The notes under the pieces were generated by a model. It was not told the DNA's origin. It saw nothing but the letters and a program-made list of their open reading frames with translations, and did no database searches. A stretch of 64,000 bases of DNA from Bernardetia sp. MNP-M8 (lineage in GTDB: Bacteria; Bacteroidota; Bacteroidia; Cytophagales; Bernardetiaceae): positions 2,936,001 to 3,000,000 of the forward strand of contig NZ_CP147012.1 in assembly GCF_037126285.1 (NCBI RefSeq). Direction: 5' to 3'. The position numbers and the translations under genes were made by a program. This document shows, one piece after another, positions 18,517-26,221 of the stretch (positions are counted from its first letter, which is position 1; each line of letters starts with the position of its first letter).

Positions 18517-19251
18517 ATGAAACAGCTTTTTTTATCGAAAATAATTTTTAAGTTAGTAACCTTTTTACTATTTCTATCAGTTTATTCCTATTCTATTCTA
18601 TTAAAAGCACAGCAAACTCAAGAACAAACTACAAATCAAAATCAGGTGTTGCCTCCCAAAAAAACGGCTATTTCGTTTGTTCCTACTTATATTTTTCGTT
18701 CTACATTACAAATCGGAATTCAACGTTTTAATAAATATCAAGACCGAAGTTTTGTTTTGTATGGAGGACTTACAGGACTAAGTAATGAATATCTGAAAGA
18801 AAGTGGATATAATTTGGAAGCTCAATATCGTTTTTATGTAAAGCGTTTTAAAGTTCGTACAAACTCAAACAATAAATCTTATCAACAAGGAATTTATGTG
18901 GGTATTTGGGCAAGAGCAGAGCAGTTTGAACAAAATTATGACTATAAAGATATTTCTTACTTTGATGATACAGGAAAAGAAAACTTTCTTACTTATAAAG
19001 GAATTCAAAATACAGAGGCTTTAAGTGGAGGAATTCAGTTTGGTTTTCAACAAACCTTTGCTCAATATTTTTTTGTTGATTTATATGTTGGAGCAGGATA
19101 CAGAGGTGTAAATACAGAAATACAAACAGAAATTCAGAATACAGAAAAAATTCAACACAGTGATATTATCCGTTGGCACAATGGTATTTTTGATAGAGGT
19201 TATCAAGGTGTTTTGCCGAGAGCTGGTTTTGGTTTGGGTGTAGTTTTTTAG
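18517..19251 (+). CDS. Probable outer-membrane beta-barrel protein
   Basis: The 244-residue protein has a long N-terminal signal region (hydrophobic 10-30, cleavage near LKAQ). The mature part alternates aromatic and polar residues as in outer-membrane beta strands, for example YRFYVKRFKV, GIYVGIWARAEQF and YFFVDLYVGAGYRGV, and ends GFGLGVVF with a terminal Phe typical of BamA-folded barrels. The size suits an 8-10-strand barrel. It resembles Bacteroidota DUF3575-type proteins, but I am not certain of the family. The cargo or ligand is unknown. Confidence 0.7.
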   Translation: MKQLFLSKIIFKLVTFLLFLSVYSYSILLKAQQTQEQTTNQNQVLPPKKTAISFVPTYIFRSTLQIGIQRFNKYQDRSFVLYGGLTGLSNEYLKESGYNLEAQYRFYVKRFKVRTNSNNKSYQQGIYVGIWARAEQFEQNYDYKDISYFDDTGKENFLTYKGIQNTEALSGGIQFGFQQTFAQYFFVDLYVGAGYRGVNTEIQTEIQNTEKIQHSDIIRWHNGIFDRGYQGVLPRAGFGLGVVF

Positions 19252-19319
19252 TAGTAATATTTAACAATTGTAGCAAACAGTTTACTAATTGTTTGAGTTT
19301 AGGTTGTAATAAAAATGAT

Positions 19320-19353
19320 AATTGTCAGAATACTTTAAAGTGTGCGACAATTT
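19320..19353. repeat. Dispersed palindrome, copy 4
   Basis: AATTGTC / GACAATT outer arms and an ACTT/AAGT inner core give an imperfect hairpin. It lies 22 nt before the cryptochrome start codon, so it would be in that gene's leader. Confidence 0.55.
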
Positions 19354-19375
19354 ACTAAGACAAATAAAAAAATCC

Positions 19376-20872
19376 ATGAAAAATACGCTAGTTTGGCTTC
19401 GCAACGATTTACGATTAAATGATAATCCAGTTTTAAAAAAGGCTTTTGATACTAAAGAAGCTACAACTAATGTAATTCTAGTTTATATTTTTGATGAAAC
19501 TAATTTTGAAAAAACAAAACTTAGTTTACCTAAAACAGGAGTTTTTAGAACTAATTTTTTACTAGAATCTGTACAAGACTTAAAGAAACAACTTCAAAGT
19601 TATGGTTCTGATTTATTTGTTTACAAAGGAAAGACAGAAGATATTTTATCAAATCTTGCCCAAAAATTAGAAATAGAAACTATTTTTAGTTCGAAAGAAA
19701 TAACTTATGAAGAAATAAATTTGGAAAACAAAGTAAAACAAGTGTTGTCAAAAACGAATACAAGATTAGATTTAACTTTTCAACAAACTCTTTTCAGTTT
19801 TGAAGAATTACCATTCGAATTAGATAATTTGCCAAATATTTTTACAGAATTTAGAAAGCAGATAGAAAAATCTTCAATTGTTTCAAAACCCATTACTATT
19901 CCTAAAGAGTTAGAAAATTTAAAAGATAAAAGTGAATTTTTTTCTGAATTAGAATCTACACAACTTCCTACTTTACAAGATTTTGGTTTCTCAGAAGTAG
20001 AAATAAAATCGTTACATCATCCAAAAGCAGTTCTGAGATTTGAAGGAGGAGAAACAGCAGCTTTACAACGATTAAATTATTATCTTTTTGAATCTAATTT
20101 ACTTCAAACCTATAAAGAAACACGAAATGGACTTTTAGGAGGTGATTATTCTTCCAAATTTTCAGCTTGGCTTTCCAATGGTTCTATTTCTCCAAAAATG
20201 ATTTGGGCAGAAGTAGAACGCTATGAAAATGAAATAACTAGCAATGAATCTACATATTGGATAAAATTTGAACTTCTATGGAGAGAATATTTTAAATTTA
20301 TTGCAGCCAAATATGGCAATAAAATTTTTCTTTTAGAAGGCATGAAAGATGATGAAAATCTAGAACGTATTTATGGAAAAGATAGAGAAACATTAGAAAA
20401 GCATTTTGAAAATGACCCATCTAAAAAGTTATTTGATAAATGGAAAACAGCCAAAACAGGAATTCCTTTTATTGACGCAAATATGAAAGAACTCAATGAA
20501 ACAGGTTTTATGTCTAATAGAGGAAGGCAAAATGTAGCTTCTTTTTTAGTAAAAGATTTGAAGCTAGATTGGCGTTGGGGAGCTTCTTATTTTGAAACAA
20601 AATTGATAGATTACGATGTTACAAGTAACTGGGCAAACTGGGCATATATTGCTGGCGTAGGAAATGACCCAAGAGAAAACCGTTATTTTAATATCATCAA
20701 ACAAGCTAGAGATTATGATGAAAATGCTGAATTTGTAAATTATTGGTTGCCACAGCTTAGCGATGTTCCTACTAATTTGGTTCATACACTTTACAAACTC
20801 ACACCCAAAGAACTAGAAAAATATGAGATTTCTTTAGGTGGAAATTATCCATATCCTTTAGTAAAACTTTAA
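19376..20872 (+). CDS. Cryptochrome DASH / photolyase
   Basis: The ATG at 19376 (MKNTLVWLRNDLRLNDNP) is the correct start; an upstream in-frame TTG would translate through a palindromic repeat. The 498-residue protein has an N-terminal photolyase alpha/beta antenna domain (1-130) and a C-terminal FAD domain (about 215-498). DASH-type signatures are TGIPFIDANMKEL, TGFMSNRGRQNVASFL and YIAGVGNDPRENRYFN. DASH proteins repair cyclobutane dimers in single-stranded DNA using blue light and may also signal. FAD-binding and Trp-rich regions look intact. It is a single gene with no photoreceptor partner nearby. Confidence 0.93.
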   Translation: MKNTLVWLRNDLRLNDNPVLKKAFDTKEATTNVILVYIFDETNFEKTKLSLPKTGVFRTNFLLESVQDLKKQLQSYGSDLFVYKGKTEDILSNLAQKLEIETIFSSKEITYEEINLENKVKQVLSKTNTRLDLTFQQTLFSFEELPFELDNLPNIFTEFRKQIEKSSIVSKPITIPKELENLKDKSEFFSELESTQLPTLQDFGFSEVEIKSLHHPKAVLRFEGGETAALQRLNYYLFESNLLQTYKETRNGLLGGDYSSKFSAWLSNGSISPKMIWAEVERYENEITSNESTYWIKFELLWREYFKFIAAKYGNKIFLLEGMKDDENLERIYGKDRETLEKHFENDPSKKLFDKWKTAKTGIPFIDANMKELNETGFMSNRGRQNVASFLVKDLKLDWRWGASYFETKLIDYDVTSNWANWAYIAGVGNDPRENRYFNIIKQARDYDENAEFVNYWLPQLSDVPTNLVHTLYKLTPKELEKYEISLGGNYPYPLVKL

Positions 20873-20948
20873 AATAGAAAAAATTTTGTTAGTAGTTTTT
20901 TGACAATAGTTTGTAATGAAAATACTTATTTATTTGAAATAAAGAGTT

Positions 20949-21112
20949 ATGAAATTAATCTGTTCAATTCTGTTTCTACTACTATTTTTTTCTCAAAATG
21001 CTTTTCTCAAGATTATTCTAAAATGTTTGCAAATGAAAAAGCTAAAGTTATAATTTATGGAGATTTGTATCCTTACTCTTTGCTTTTGAAAAGTCGGACA
21101 ACACTATCATAA
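20949..21112 (+). pseudogene. Frameshifted remnant of a small secreted protein
   Basis: From the ATG at 20949 the frame encodes a good signal peptide, MKLICSILFLLLFFSQNAF, then runs into 16 unrelated residues and stops. One frame away, starting in the same TTTT run near 21003, the sequence continues as SQDYSKMFANEKAKVIIYGD and on to a stop at 21112. Adding one T to that run joins signal peptide and mature part in the typical ...NAFSQD cleavage context. I read this as a gene broken by a one-base slippage, or an assembly error. The joined product would be about 54 residues and matches no family I know, so it may also be truncated. Confidence 0.4.
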
Positions 21113-21145
21113 AAAAAGCCTATTCCGTTTTGGAATAGGCTTTTT
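21113..21145. terminator. Bidirectional terminator
   Basis: A perfect 14-bp stem, AAAAAGCCTATTCC / GGAATAGGCTTTTT, has a 5-nt loop. It serves the minus-strand T9SS gene ending at 21175, and plus-strand transcripts from the cryptochrome side. Confidence 0.9.
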
Positions 21146-21174
21146 CATGAAAATCTAGGTTATAAAATTAGGAT

Positions 21175-24100
21175 TTATTTCATAATCGTAATTTTTTGTT
21201 GATAGACTCCTTTTTCAGTTTGCACTTGAACAATATAAACGCCACTAGAAACTCCATTCAGTTCGATGTTTTGTTTTGAACCATTATTCAAATCTGAAAG
21301 TGATTGTGTAAGAATAACCTTTCCTGTTAAGTCAACAACAGTTAAGTTAGCCTTTTGTGCCTGAATTGCTTTAAATTCTACTGTAAAGCTACCATTAGAT
21401 GGATTTGGGAAAAGAGAAATTGCAGAACGTTTGTCTGTTTCATCTTGTCCTAAGACGATAGAAGGAGTTAAGTAAACAATATTTGAATAAGCTCCTAGTT
21501 CATAATTGTTTCCTCCTTGGTTTACATAAATAGGACGAACACGGAAAGAATACTTTCTGCCATTTAATAAATCTACTCTTGCAAAAGTATTTGGAGTAAT
21601 GCTAGCAAGTATAGTTGGTTCTTCATCACCTATTCCCATATAGACTTCAAATTCTAAAAAGTCCATACCTTCTGGTACATCTGTCCATTCTAAGTCTACA
21701 TATGAATAACCTGCTTGTCCTGTCAGAACTGGAACATATTCTGGAATAGGGTCTTCATTACACTTCAATACGAATGATTCTACACTACTACAAGTAGTTC
21801 CATTGTTTAAAGTCGCAGTAACTGTGAGTGTGTAAGTACCACTTCTATTTACTAAAACAGAAGCTGTAGTTGAAATTTCATACTGTGTATTAGCTCCTGA
21901 ATACATCCAAGAGTAAGTTAAGTGATTATCATTTTGATTACTAATCTGAGCTGTCAGTTGGTTAGATGTACACTCTACATCAATTCTATCTGCAATAGGA
22001 ATAATAAGAGGTTTGTAATTATAAGTAACTTTCAAATCATTACTCACTGTTGTACAACCTAAAGATGTGTTATCAGTTGCTTTAACTCTATATGTACGAG
22101 TTTGAAGAGTTGTTGCATTTGGCTCATTTATAGAAACTGAAAATAGTGGGCTGTTAGAGGTAGCTATTGATGTTCCATTTTCGAATAATTCATAGGTCAT
22201 ATTACCACTATGAGTAGCATCTGAAGCATTAATATTAAATTGGAAAACATTTTCACAATACTCTAAATCTTGACCTAAATTGACTACCAAATTAGGTTTG
22301 AAAGTAACCTCAACTTCATCAGCTTGTGTACAACCTGTACCACGAGAATCAGTAACTTCTGCACGATAGGTTCTTGTTTGAGCTACACCAGCTTGAGAAG
22401 CAAAAGAAACATCTAAAGTAGCATTTGTTGCTCCATTAATAGCCACTCCATTTCTAAACCATTGGTAAGAAATAGTACTGCCATGAGAAGCATCAGCAGC
22501 ATTAAGTGTAACTGTGCCAAAAGCATCACATGCTATAATATCTGCCCCTAAACTTATAATTGGGTCTGGAACAAAGGTAACATCAATTTCATCAGCTTGA
22601 CTACAACCTGTTGGAGAAGAATCTGTTACTATTACTCTGTAAGTATTTGTAACAGGGTTACCACCTGTAGAAGTAAAGTTTACATTTAGAGTTGAGTTTG
22701 TTGCTCCATTAATAGCTACTCCATTTTCAAACCATTGATATGTAAAACCTGCTCCTTGAGAAGGGTCAGAAGCATTAAGTATAATTTCACCTGCTGCGTC
22801 ACAACGAGAAATATCATCCCCTAAATCAAGATCAAATTCACCTGCTCGTATAGTAAGTATTATCTCATCTTGTACATTACAACCAAATGCACTATTGGAA
22901 GCCTCTACTCTATAGTTTTGAGTAAAAGTAGTTGAGGCAAATTGTGCTGGAACAGTATAATTTCTATTTGTAGCACCTGTAATAGCTGTACCATTTAAAA
23001 ACCACTGATAAGACCAAGAAGATGAGTTAGGAGTAACACCTGCTGTAAGAGTTGTTGTTTCTCCTGCACATATAGAATAATCGTCAGGCAGTTGTAGTGA
23101 ACAAGGATTGGTTACAATTGAACAAGTTGTACTAGCGGTACTACCTGCAAGCTGAACTAAAGTATGAGTAGTTTCTGTATCGCCATATCTACTAATCATA
23201 AATACATAATATTCATTTGGGTTTACATTAGTTAAGGTAACAGTTTCATTAGATGTAAAACTAAAACTACAATCAGTAGGTGCACCTAAATCAGCACCAC
23301 ATACATCAGGTCGTGTAAAAGGTCCCCAAACAGCATAATCATAGTCTGCATCAAGATTTCCAATCATTTGAAAGCTAAGTGTAGAGTTAGTAGGAGCTGA
23401 TGGATCTACCTGCAAATAATACCAAGCTGAATTTCTTTCAGAAGCACCTAAACAACCAAAATCAACACCTGTGATAATCTCATTAACAGCACCACGAGCT
23501 GTACCAGAAGAAAATGTAAGAGTTGTTGTTAAATCTACACATAAAGGACGTTTGAATTCACAGTCTGCAAAGCCACAAAGAGGAATTTCTATAGGCACTA
23601 TCTGAGTTGTACCTGAGCCATTTACTTCTCCAGATGCAATTAAACTACTTTCACAAAGAGAGGAATTACCTGCTGCATATAAAATCCAAGTAGCATCACC
23701 AGTAGAAGCAGAAATACCATCTCCAAAATTATCTGTGAAGGTAACAGAAACATCATCTCCTATAGTTTGACAACCTAAATCTAACATAATAACGTTTTCT
23801 TCTGGTAAAGTACCTACTGCTCCTGAAGCTACTACAGTTCCTCCTATGCTTATAGAATATGAATTTTCTGTATCACTAAATGAGTCAGTATAAATAGACA
23901 TATATAAAGGTACTTGATTTGTCCCACATGTTGGTTTAAGTTGTAGTCCACCTGCAGGAGTTAAAATACCTCCATCTCCAACCACAAGACTTGATAATAA
24001 TGGAATGCCTCCATAAGACATTCTCCAAGAAGGACTGTTATAATTTCCATCAGGTTCAATACCATCTCCAGAGTTATCTAAAATTTCTACTTCTACTATG

Positions 24101-24705
24101 TCAGTAGGAGCATGACATCCTACATAGAGATTATAATCAGTACCTGTTTCGTCAGGAAGACTTCCTACTGCACCACTTGCGACAACTGCTCCATTTATTT
24201 TGATAGAATAGCTGTTTTCAGTATCTGAAAAACTATCAGGATATAGCTTTATAATTAGACGTTCATTTGTGCCTGAACAAGAAAGAGGTAATCCTCCAGT
24301 AGGAGTGAGTAAACCACCAGATTCTATGACATCACCAGACAAAATCACTACTCCTTCATACTGAATGTTAAAATCAGGAGAATCTTCATCAGAACCGTTA
24401 AGTGATATGTCACTTATTCCATCGTCGTCATTGTCATTGACTGTTACTTCTACCATGGAATTATTTGCATGGCAACCAATATAAAGTTCTACCACCTGTT
24501 GATTTGCTAGGCTTCCTATAGCACCTGTTGCTACTGTTACTCCATCAACTTTTACTGTGTAATCATTATCTACACTACTTTGTCTATCTGTATAAAGGAC
24601 TACTTTTAGTTCTCCTTGCCCAACAGGACATTGAGCAAAAGTATTAGTATAAAATAAGAATAAATTTAGGATTGAGGTTATTCCTATTAAGAATATATTT
24701 TTCAT
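21175..24705 (-). CDS. Large T9SS surface protein with triplicated N-terminal module and Ig-like repeats
   Basis: The 1176-residue protein begins with a signal peptide ending near TFAQ. Three related modules of about 115 residues follow (about 25-375), each with a LYTD-S..NDY/NSY strand, a V.G..VA.GA.G.L turn, a ...GCH/Q strand, a DN.GDGI loop and, in the first two, L.PTGGL/PAGGL. Next is a cysteine-containing beta domain (about 380-530) and four or five Ig-like repeats of about 85 residues (535-980), several with SYQWF.NG.AI.GATN. A fibronectin III-like domain (about 980-1075) and a T9SS type A sorting domain (FPNPSNGSFTVEF...GVYIVQV, about 1090-1176) close it. It is probably an adhesin or surface filament component. 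Confidence 0.88.
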   Translation of the reverse strand: MKNIFLIGITSILNLFLFYTNTFAQCPVGQGELKVVLYTDRQSSVDNDYTVKVDGVTVATGAIGSLANQQVVELYIGCHANNSMVEVTVNDNDDDGISDISLNGSDEDSPDFNIQYEGVVILSGDVIESGGLLTPTGGLPLSCSGTNERLIIKLYPDSFSDTENSYSIKINGAVVASGAVGSLPDETGTDYNLYVGCHAPTDIVEVEILDNSGDGIEPDGNYNSPSWRMSYGGIPLLSSLVVGDGGILTPAGGLQLKPTCGTNQVPLYMSIYTDSFSDTENSYSISIGGTVVASGAVGTLPEENVIMLDLGCQTIGDDVSVTFTDNFGDGISASTGDATWILYAAGNSSLCESSLIASGEVNGSGTTQIVPIEIPLCGFADCEFKRPLCVDLTTTLTFSSGTARGAVNEIITGVDFGCLGASERNSAWYYLQVDPSAPTNSTLSFQMIGNLDADYDYAVWGPFTRPDVCGADLGAPTDCSFSFTSNETVTLTNVNPNEYYVFMISRYGDTETTHTLVQLAGSTASTTCSIVTNPCSLQLPDDYSICAGETTTLTAGVTPNSSSWSYQWFLNGTAITGATNRNYTVPAQFASTTFTQNYRVEASNSAFGCNVQDEIILTIRAGEFDLDLGDDISRCDAAGEIILNASDPSQGAGFTYQWFENGVAINGATNSTLNVNFTSTGGNPVTNTYRVIVTDSSPTGCSQADEIDVTFVPDPIISLGADIIACDAFGTVTLNAADASHGSTISYQWFRNGVAINGATNATLDVSFASQAGVAQTRTYRAEVTDSRGTGCTQADEVEVTFKPNLVVNLGQDLEYCENVFQFNINASDATHSGNMTYELFENGTSIATSNSPLFSVSINEPNATTLQTRTYRVKATDNTSLGCTTVSNDLKVTYNYKPLIIPIADRIDVECTSNQLTAQISNQNDNHLTYSWMYSGANTQYEISTTASVLVNRSGTYTLTVTATLNNGTTCSSVESFVLKCNEDPIPEYVPVLTGQAGYSYVDLEWTDVPEGMDFLEFEVYMGIGDEEPTILASITPNTFARVDLLNGRKYSFRVRPIYVNQGGNNYELGAYSNIVYLTPSIVLGQDETDKRSAISLFPNPSNGSFTVEFKAIQAQKANLTVVDLTGKVILTQSLSDLNNGSKQNIELNGVSSGVYIVQVQTEKGVYQQKITIMK

Positions 24706-24746
24706 TATGGTTATTTTTTTTTACTAGCTGATTGAATTAAAGGGGA

Positions 24747-25151
24747 TTATTTGATAATTAATGACTTGAAATGTTCTTGAGCTGCTTCATCATTTGTGAA
24801 GTTTTGCTTCATTGTAACTATCTGACTTTTGATATTGGCTACTTTAGAGCGAACAAAAGCTAATGTAAAAGTACTTTGTAGATTATTTTTTACCACTAAA
24901 TACATTGTGTTTGTGCCAACTTTAGAGAATGAAATCTCTTTTGGATTAAAAGAAGAGAGGGATTCATTTAATAGTTGTGCAAAATAATGTCTTTCATAAA
25001 GAGGTATATCATCTTGTCCGATTAAGAAAAATAGTTTATCATTTTTTTCTCCCTTAAAATATACCTTTTCAGGATTGGAATAATTGATCTGTGCATTTGC
25101 TGAATATGAAATAGCAAATGTAATTAGAAGCAGAAATAGTAATTTTCTCAT
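24747..25151 (-). CDS. Small secreted protein, unknown function
   Basis: The start at 25151 (MRKLLFLLLITFAISYSANAQ) gives a clean signal peptide cleaved after residue 20 and a 134-residue protein. The mature part is mixed alpha/beta without a domain I recognise; it contains NPEKVYFKGEKNDKLFFLIG and a C-terminal helix NFTNDEAAQEHFKSLI. It lies 41 nt upstream of the large T9SS gene on the same strand, so the two are probably one operon. That suggests a partner or chaperone-like periplasmic role for the cargo, which is inference. Confidence 0.75.
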   Translation of the reverse strand: MRKLLFLLLITFAISYSANAQINYSNPEKVYFKGEKNDKLFFLIGQDDIPLYERHYFAQLLNESLSSFNPKEISFSKVGTNTMYLVVKNNLQSTFTLAFVRSKVANIKSQIVTMKQNFTNDEAAQEHFKSLIIK

Positions 25152-25664
25152 TTTATAAAAAATTAAATTAAAAATTAAAACAATATACAGACTAAACACA
25201 CTATCCTTATTAGTGAATATTTGGTTAGATTTTTTTTTACCTAAACTAGTAAAGTTAAGCAGGGTTTTCTCATAAAAAAATAAAACCCTGTTGAGTGTTA
25301 AAGGCTACTGTCTAAAATTAAACATGCTATGTTTAAACATAATAACCTTATAAAACAATGCAGAAACAACCATTGAGGATTTTTATAAGAAAATCCTGTA
25401 AAGTTAAAGATGATATAAATCTCCAATAATCTATTTAATTTGCATTCTGTGATAATATATAGTTTGCTTTGAACAGATTTGTTAATAGAATATATGTCAA
25501 AGTATTATTATTTCAGAATTTTAGTAATGCATTTAGTTTGGCAAATATATGATTTTTTCCTTTTAAACCATATTATTTATGTAAATAACAATGTACAAAC
25601 AAAAAAGCCTTTTTATTATATTAATATATAATAAAAAGGCTTTTAAAAAATTAGCTAATACTTT
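25152..25664. other. Intergenic region with two hairpins
   Basis: About 510 AT-rich bases without a gene. A 9-bp CAGGGTTTT/AAAACCCTG hairpin lies at 25260-25290 and a long terminator hairpin at 25603-25644. Nothing else is recognisable. Confidence 0.6.
25603..25644 (-). terminator. Long terminator hairpin after the lipocalin-like gene
   Basis: A perfect 19-bp stem (AAAAGCCTTTTTATTATAT and its complement) has a TAAT loop. It lies 20 nt beyond the stop of the lipoprotein gene at 25665. It is much longer than the other terminators in the window. Confidence 0.85.
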
Positions 25665-26084
25665 TTATGATCGCTCAAATGTATATCTATAAGTTGTAGT
25701 TTGTTTACCTGGTTTAGATACTTCCCACTCCCAAGTCATGGTGTTTCCACTAAGAGTTACCAAACGTACAGAAGTTGAGCCATCAAAAACTAAGAAGCCA
25801 CCACTAGCTTCATAAGTACCACTTAGTTTTGAAGGAACAGGATTAGACATTGGATTAGTGATAACATATGAATTACTAGAATTTAAAGAAACAGTAAATC
25901 CTTGAAAAGATGATTGTTCTGCTACCTCAGTTCCATAATTGGCTTTAGTAAGTGTCCAACTACCAACGAAAGCTCCATCAGTAACTCCATTTGGATCTGA
26001 TGTGAGTGAAGAACAAGATGTAAATGCTCCTACGCTTATTAATAAGATGAAAGAGGCGAGTATACGCACATAATTAAATTTCAT
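25665..26084 (-). CDS. Lipocalin-like lipoprotein
   Basis: The 139-residue protein has a lipoprotein signal peptide with lipobox FTSC (Cys24). The mature part follows the Bacteroidota lipocalin-like pattern: an opening GAFVGSWTLTKANYG strand, central beta strands with LSGTYEASGGFLVFDG, and a closing TWEWEVSKPGKQTTTYRYTFER. These proteins form small beta barrels, with unknown ligands. It stands between two giant T9SS genes but is separated from both by terminators. Confidence 0.75.
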   Translation of the reverse strand: MKFNYVRILASFILLISVGAFTSCSSLTSDPNGVTDGAFVGSWTLTKANYGTEVAEQSSFQGFTVSLNSSNSYVITNPMSNPVPSKLSGTYEASGGFLVFDGSTSVRLVTLSGNTMTWEWEVSKPGKQTTTYRYTFERS

Positions 26085-26166
26085 ATAAATTTCGTGTTTT
26101 AAAGATGATTTTTGATAAATGATACAATCAATTTGATTATATCAAAAATTAGGATGAGTATTTTAT

Positions 26167-26209
26167 AATAGAATTGCTCATACTTTTAAAAGCTATAAGC
26201 AATTCTATT
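26167..26209 (-). terminator. Terminator of the FG-GAP T9SS gene
   Basis: A 12-bp stem, AATAGAATTGCT / AGCAATTCTATT, encloses a 19-nt loop that itself holds a CTTTTAAAAG palindrome. It lies just past the stop codon at 26222. Confidence 0.65.
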
Positions 26210-26221
26210 TTTATTCAAATA

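Larger units (their letters stand above)
20873..21174. other. Short intergenic region with remnant gene and terminator
   Basis: 302 bases between cryptochrome (plus) and the 1176-residue T9SS protein (minus). It holds a frameshifted secreted-protein remnant (20949-21112) and the convergent terminator at 21113-21145. Confidence 0.6.

Noticed and set aside
19322-19375. TTG start 18 codons upstream for the cryptochrome
   Set aside because: It would translate through a palindromic repeat; the family starts at the ATG at 19376.
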